From: Bacteroidaceae bacterium
Lineage (GTDB): Bacteria > Bacteroidota > Bacteroidia > Bacteroidales > Bacteroidaceae
Length of the DNA: 8,337 nt
NCBI GenBank assembly: GCA_900769765.1
Contig: CAAGHW010000014.1
Coordinates: forward strand, 1-8,337
Reading direction: 5' to 3'
Notes under the pieces: generated by a model
The model's input: the letters and a program-made list of their open reading frames with translations, nothing else
Database searches by the model: none
Told to the model about the DNA's origin: nothing
Shown: piece by piece, positions 7,178 through 8,337 of the stretch
Layout of the letters: every line of letters begins with the position of its first letter
How positions within the stretch are numbered: the first letter of the stretch is position 1
Program-made: the position numbers and the translations under genes

Positions 7178-8337
7178 TTATTCTTGTACTCTCAAAACAA
7201 GTGCCTTAATATTGACGCCATCAGGTGTGAACAGACGCAAAATGATATTATTGTCAAGTTCTTCATCCAAGGGGTTAGGAACTCTAATGCTTATTCTATA
7301 GTATCCGTCCTCGTGTTCAGTAATCTTGAGTCGGAAGTAGGTGTCATTGATAAAGTCATCCACACTCTTTGCATTTATATCGTGCAGAGCATGGCTCTTT
7401 GACCAGTCATCACTTGTGAGCTTAGTGTTGATAGTATAATTCTTACCAGGCTCAACATCGCAGGCCATGACATCGGTAATTGTATATTCACTGCTCAATT
7501 TAATATAATAATCGGCATTCTCATCACTTTCGCACGGTATCTCTACCTCTGTTCCATCCCTTTCCACACGTACAACCTTGAAGCCTTCATCCTTTTGTAC
7601 GACATCGGCCAAAACATAATTATAGATAGAAATACTATCGTTTCTTGACTCGAAAGTTATGGTGTCCTTACCCGCTTCCAATGTCGATTTGAAATTTTCG
7701 TACAGGGCATCGGGCACCGCGAAGAGACATCCCGAACGTGATGATTTCTCTTCAAATTCATCAACGGTTACAGTAACGGCTTTGGGGTCACTCTCATTAC
7801 GGACAGCCTTTATCCAGGCCTCATCACCCTCCTTCATGAACAATGTCTCAGAGATACTCTCTGCAAAAACGAATTTGTAGGAATAATCCCTGCATACGAC
7901 ATTCATATTCAAGGAACCATAAATGACCTCATCTTCAGATTCGTCACTCAAAGAGGCCTTGTCTTTCTTAAACTCCTGTCCGTCAAGAGATACAATCCAA
8001 CCCCAAGGACTGTCACCGTCGATATTGATGATATCAGGATTCATTCCCACATAGTCGATAGGGTACTCATATTTTTCTGTCAGGGAGCGATTGGCAACAA
8101 CCAGTTTACCTGTCTGCTCCATTGGAGCACAATCAGAAATGACATTGAAACGGTAGCCGTCGTTCTCCAACACCGGTTCCATAAGCCATTCGGGATATTC
8201 TATTATACCACATTCAAAGTTTGCGTCAAAGCGCGCCCATGCAGTGGCATTCTCATCAACAACGATACTTGTCAGGACTTCATCATTCTCTGAAAGCATA
8301 GCAAACTTATATGATTCTGCGGGGCGTGTTATGACAG
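7178..8337 (-). CDS. Unrecognised beta-rich, probably exported protein (5' end beyond window)
   Basis: The frame is open to the right edge. The first in-frame ATG visible is at 8299, but 12 further codons (VITRPAESYKFA) and a partial one lie upstream without a stop, so the true start and any signal peptide are outside the window. The visible 385 residues are beta-rich, acidic and free of membrane segments. Numbering from the ATG, about 33-86 has a BACON-like or Ig-like strand pattern (YPEWLMEPV, then TGKLVVANRS, then YPIDYVGM). A second module begins near 97 (SPWGWIVSLDG). A Ser/Glu-rich linker near 181-190 precedes further strands, and the protein ends with IRVPNPLDEELDN and ILRLFTPDGVNI. 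I do not recognise the full-length family. The context, 6 bp upstream of an LRR lipoprotein and followed by other exported proteins, suggests it too is secreted or a lipoprotein. Confidence 0.85.
   Translation of the reverse strand, partial: VITRPAESYKFAMLSENDEVLTSIVVDENATAWARFDANFECGIIEYPEWLMEPVLENDGYRFNVISDCAPMEQTGKLVVANRSLTEKYEYPIDYVGMNPDIINIDGDSPWGWIVSLDGQEFKKDKASLSDESEDEVIYGSLNMNVVCRDYSYKFVFAESISETLFMKEGDEAWIKAVRNESDPKAVTVTVDEFEEKSSRSGCLFAVPDALYENFKSTLEAGKDTITFESRNDSISIYNYVLADVVQKDEGFKVVRVERDGTEVEIPCESDENADYYIKLSSEYTITDVMACDVEPGKNYTINTKLTSDDWSKSHALHDINAKSVDDFINDTYFRLKITEHEDGYYRISIRVPNPLDEELDNNIILRLFTPDGVNIKALVLRVQE

Larger units (their letters stand above)
1..8337 (-). other. Probable single operon of surface and exported proteins
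   Basis: Five minus-strand genes are packed with junctions of +6, +18, -8 and +9 bp. I see no hairpin followed by a T run between them. The three complete genes are predicted lipoproteins, the last gene encodes an exported protein, and the first is probably exported. Co-transcription is inferred from spacing and orientation; both ends of the unit lie outside the window. Confidence 0.8.

Overview
The window looks like an accessory surface-protein locus from a Bacteroidota genome, most likely order Bacteroidales. The evidence is the protein content: Bacteroidota-type lipoprotein signals (Cys followed by Asn/Thr and acidic residues), BACON domains, a tandem N-terminal region resembling DUF4458, surface leucine-rich-repeat (LRR) lipoproteins, a lipoprotein S8 protease and a DUF1573 protein. 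Most gene starts also lack a Shine-Dalgarno sequence, as is usual in this phylum. I cannot name the species.

All supported genes lie on the minus strand, so the locus is read from high to low coordinates. It appears to be a single transcription unit that enters and leaves the window. In order of transcription it holds: (1) the 3' part of an unrecognised, probably secreted, beta-rich protein (7178 to the right edge); (2) an 883-residue LRR lipoprotein with two N-terminal DUF4458-like repeats (4520-7171); (3) a 577-residue lipoprotein with two BACON or BACON-like domains and LRRs (2768-4501); (4) a 671-residue S8 subtilisin-like lipoprotein protease with an intact catalytic triad (760-2775); and (5) the first 250 codons of a DUF1573 protein with a cleavable signal peptide (left edge to 750). 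The junctions are a 6 bp gap, an 18 bp gap, an 8 bp overlap and a 9 bp gap. No room remains for internal terminators or ordinary promoters, and the promoter is presumably upstream of the right edge. No stretch of 300 bases lacks a gene. I saw no RNA gene, mobile element or CRISPR array.

The likely common theme is the cell envelope. Two LRR lipoproteins with similar N-caps but different adhesive front ends would serve as surface binding modules, the protease would process them or an external protein, and the DUF1573 protein would be exported alongside. This joint role is inference. The observations most worth following are an Ala-Thr-Arg-Ala-Val motif encoded by the same 12 bases at three sites in two of the genes, placed in the LRR protein much as the Arg-protease maturation site is placed in fimbrillins; the paired architecture of the two LRR proteins; and a strong Shine-Dalgarno sequence embedded in the overlap just before the protease.
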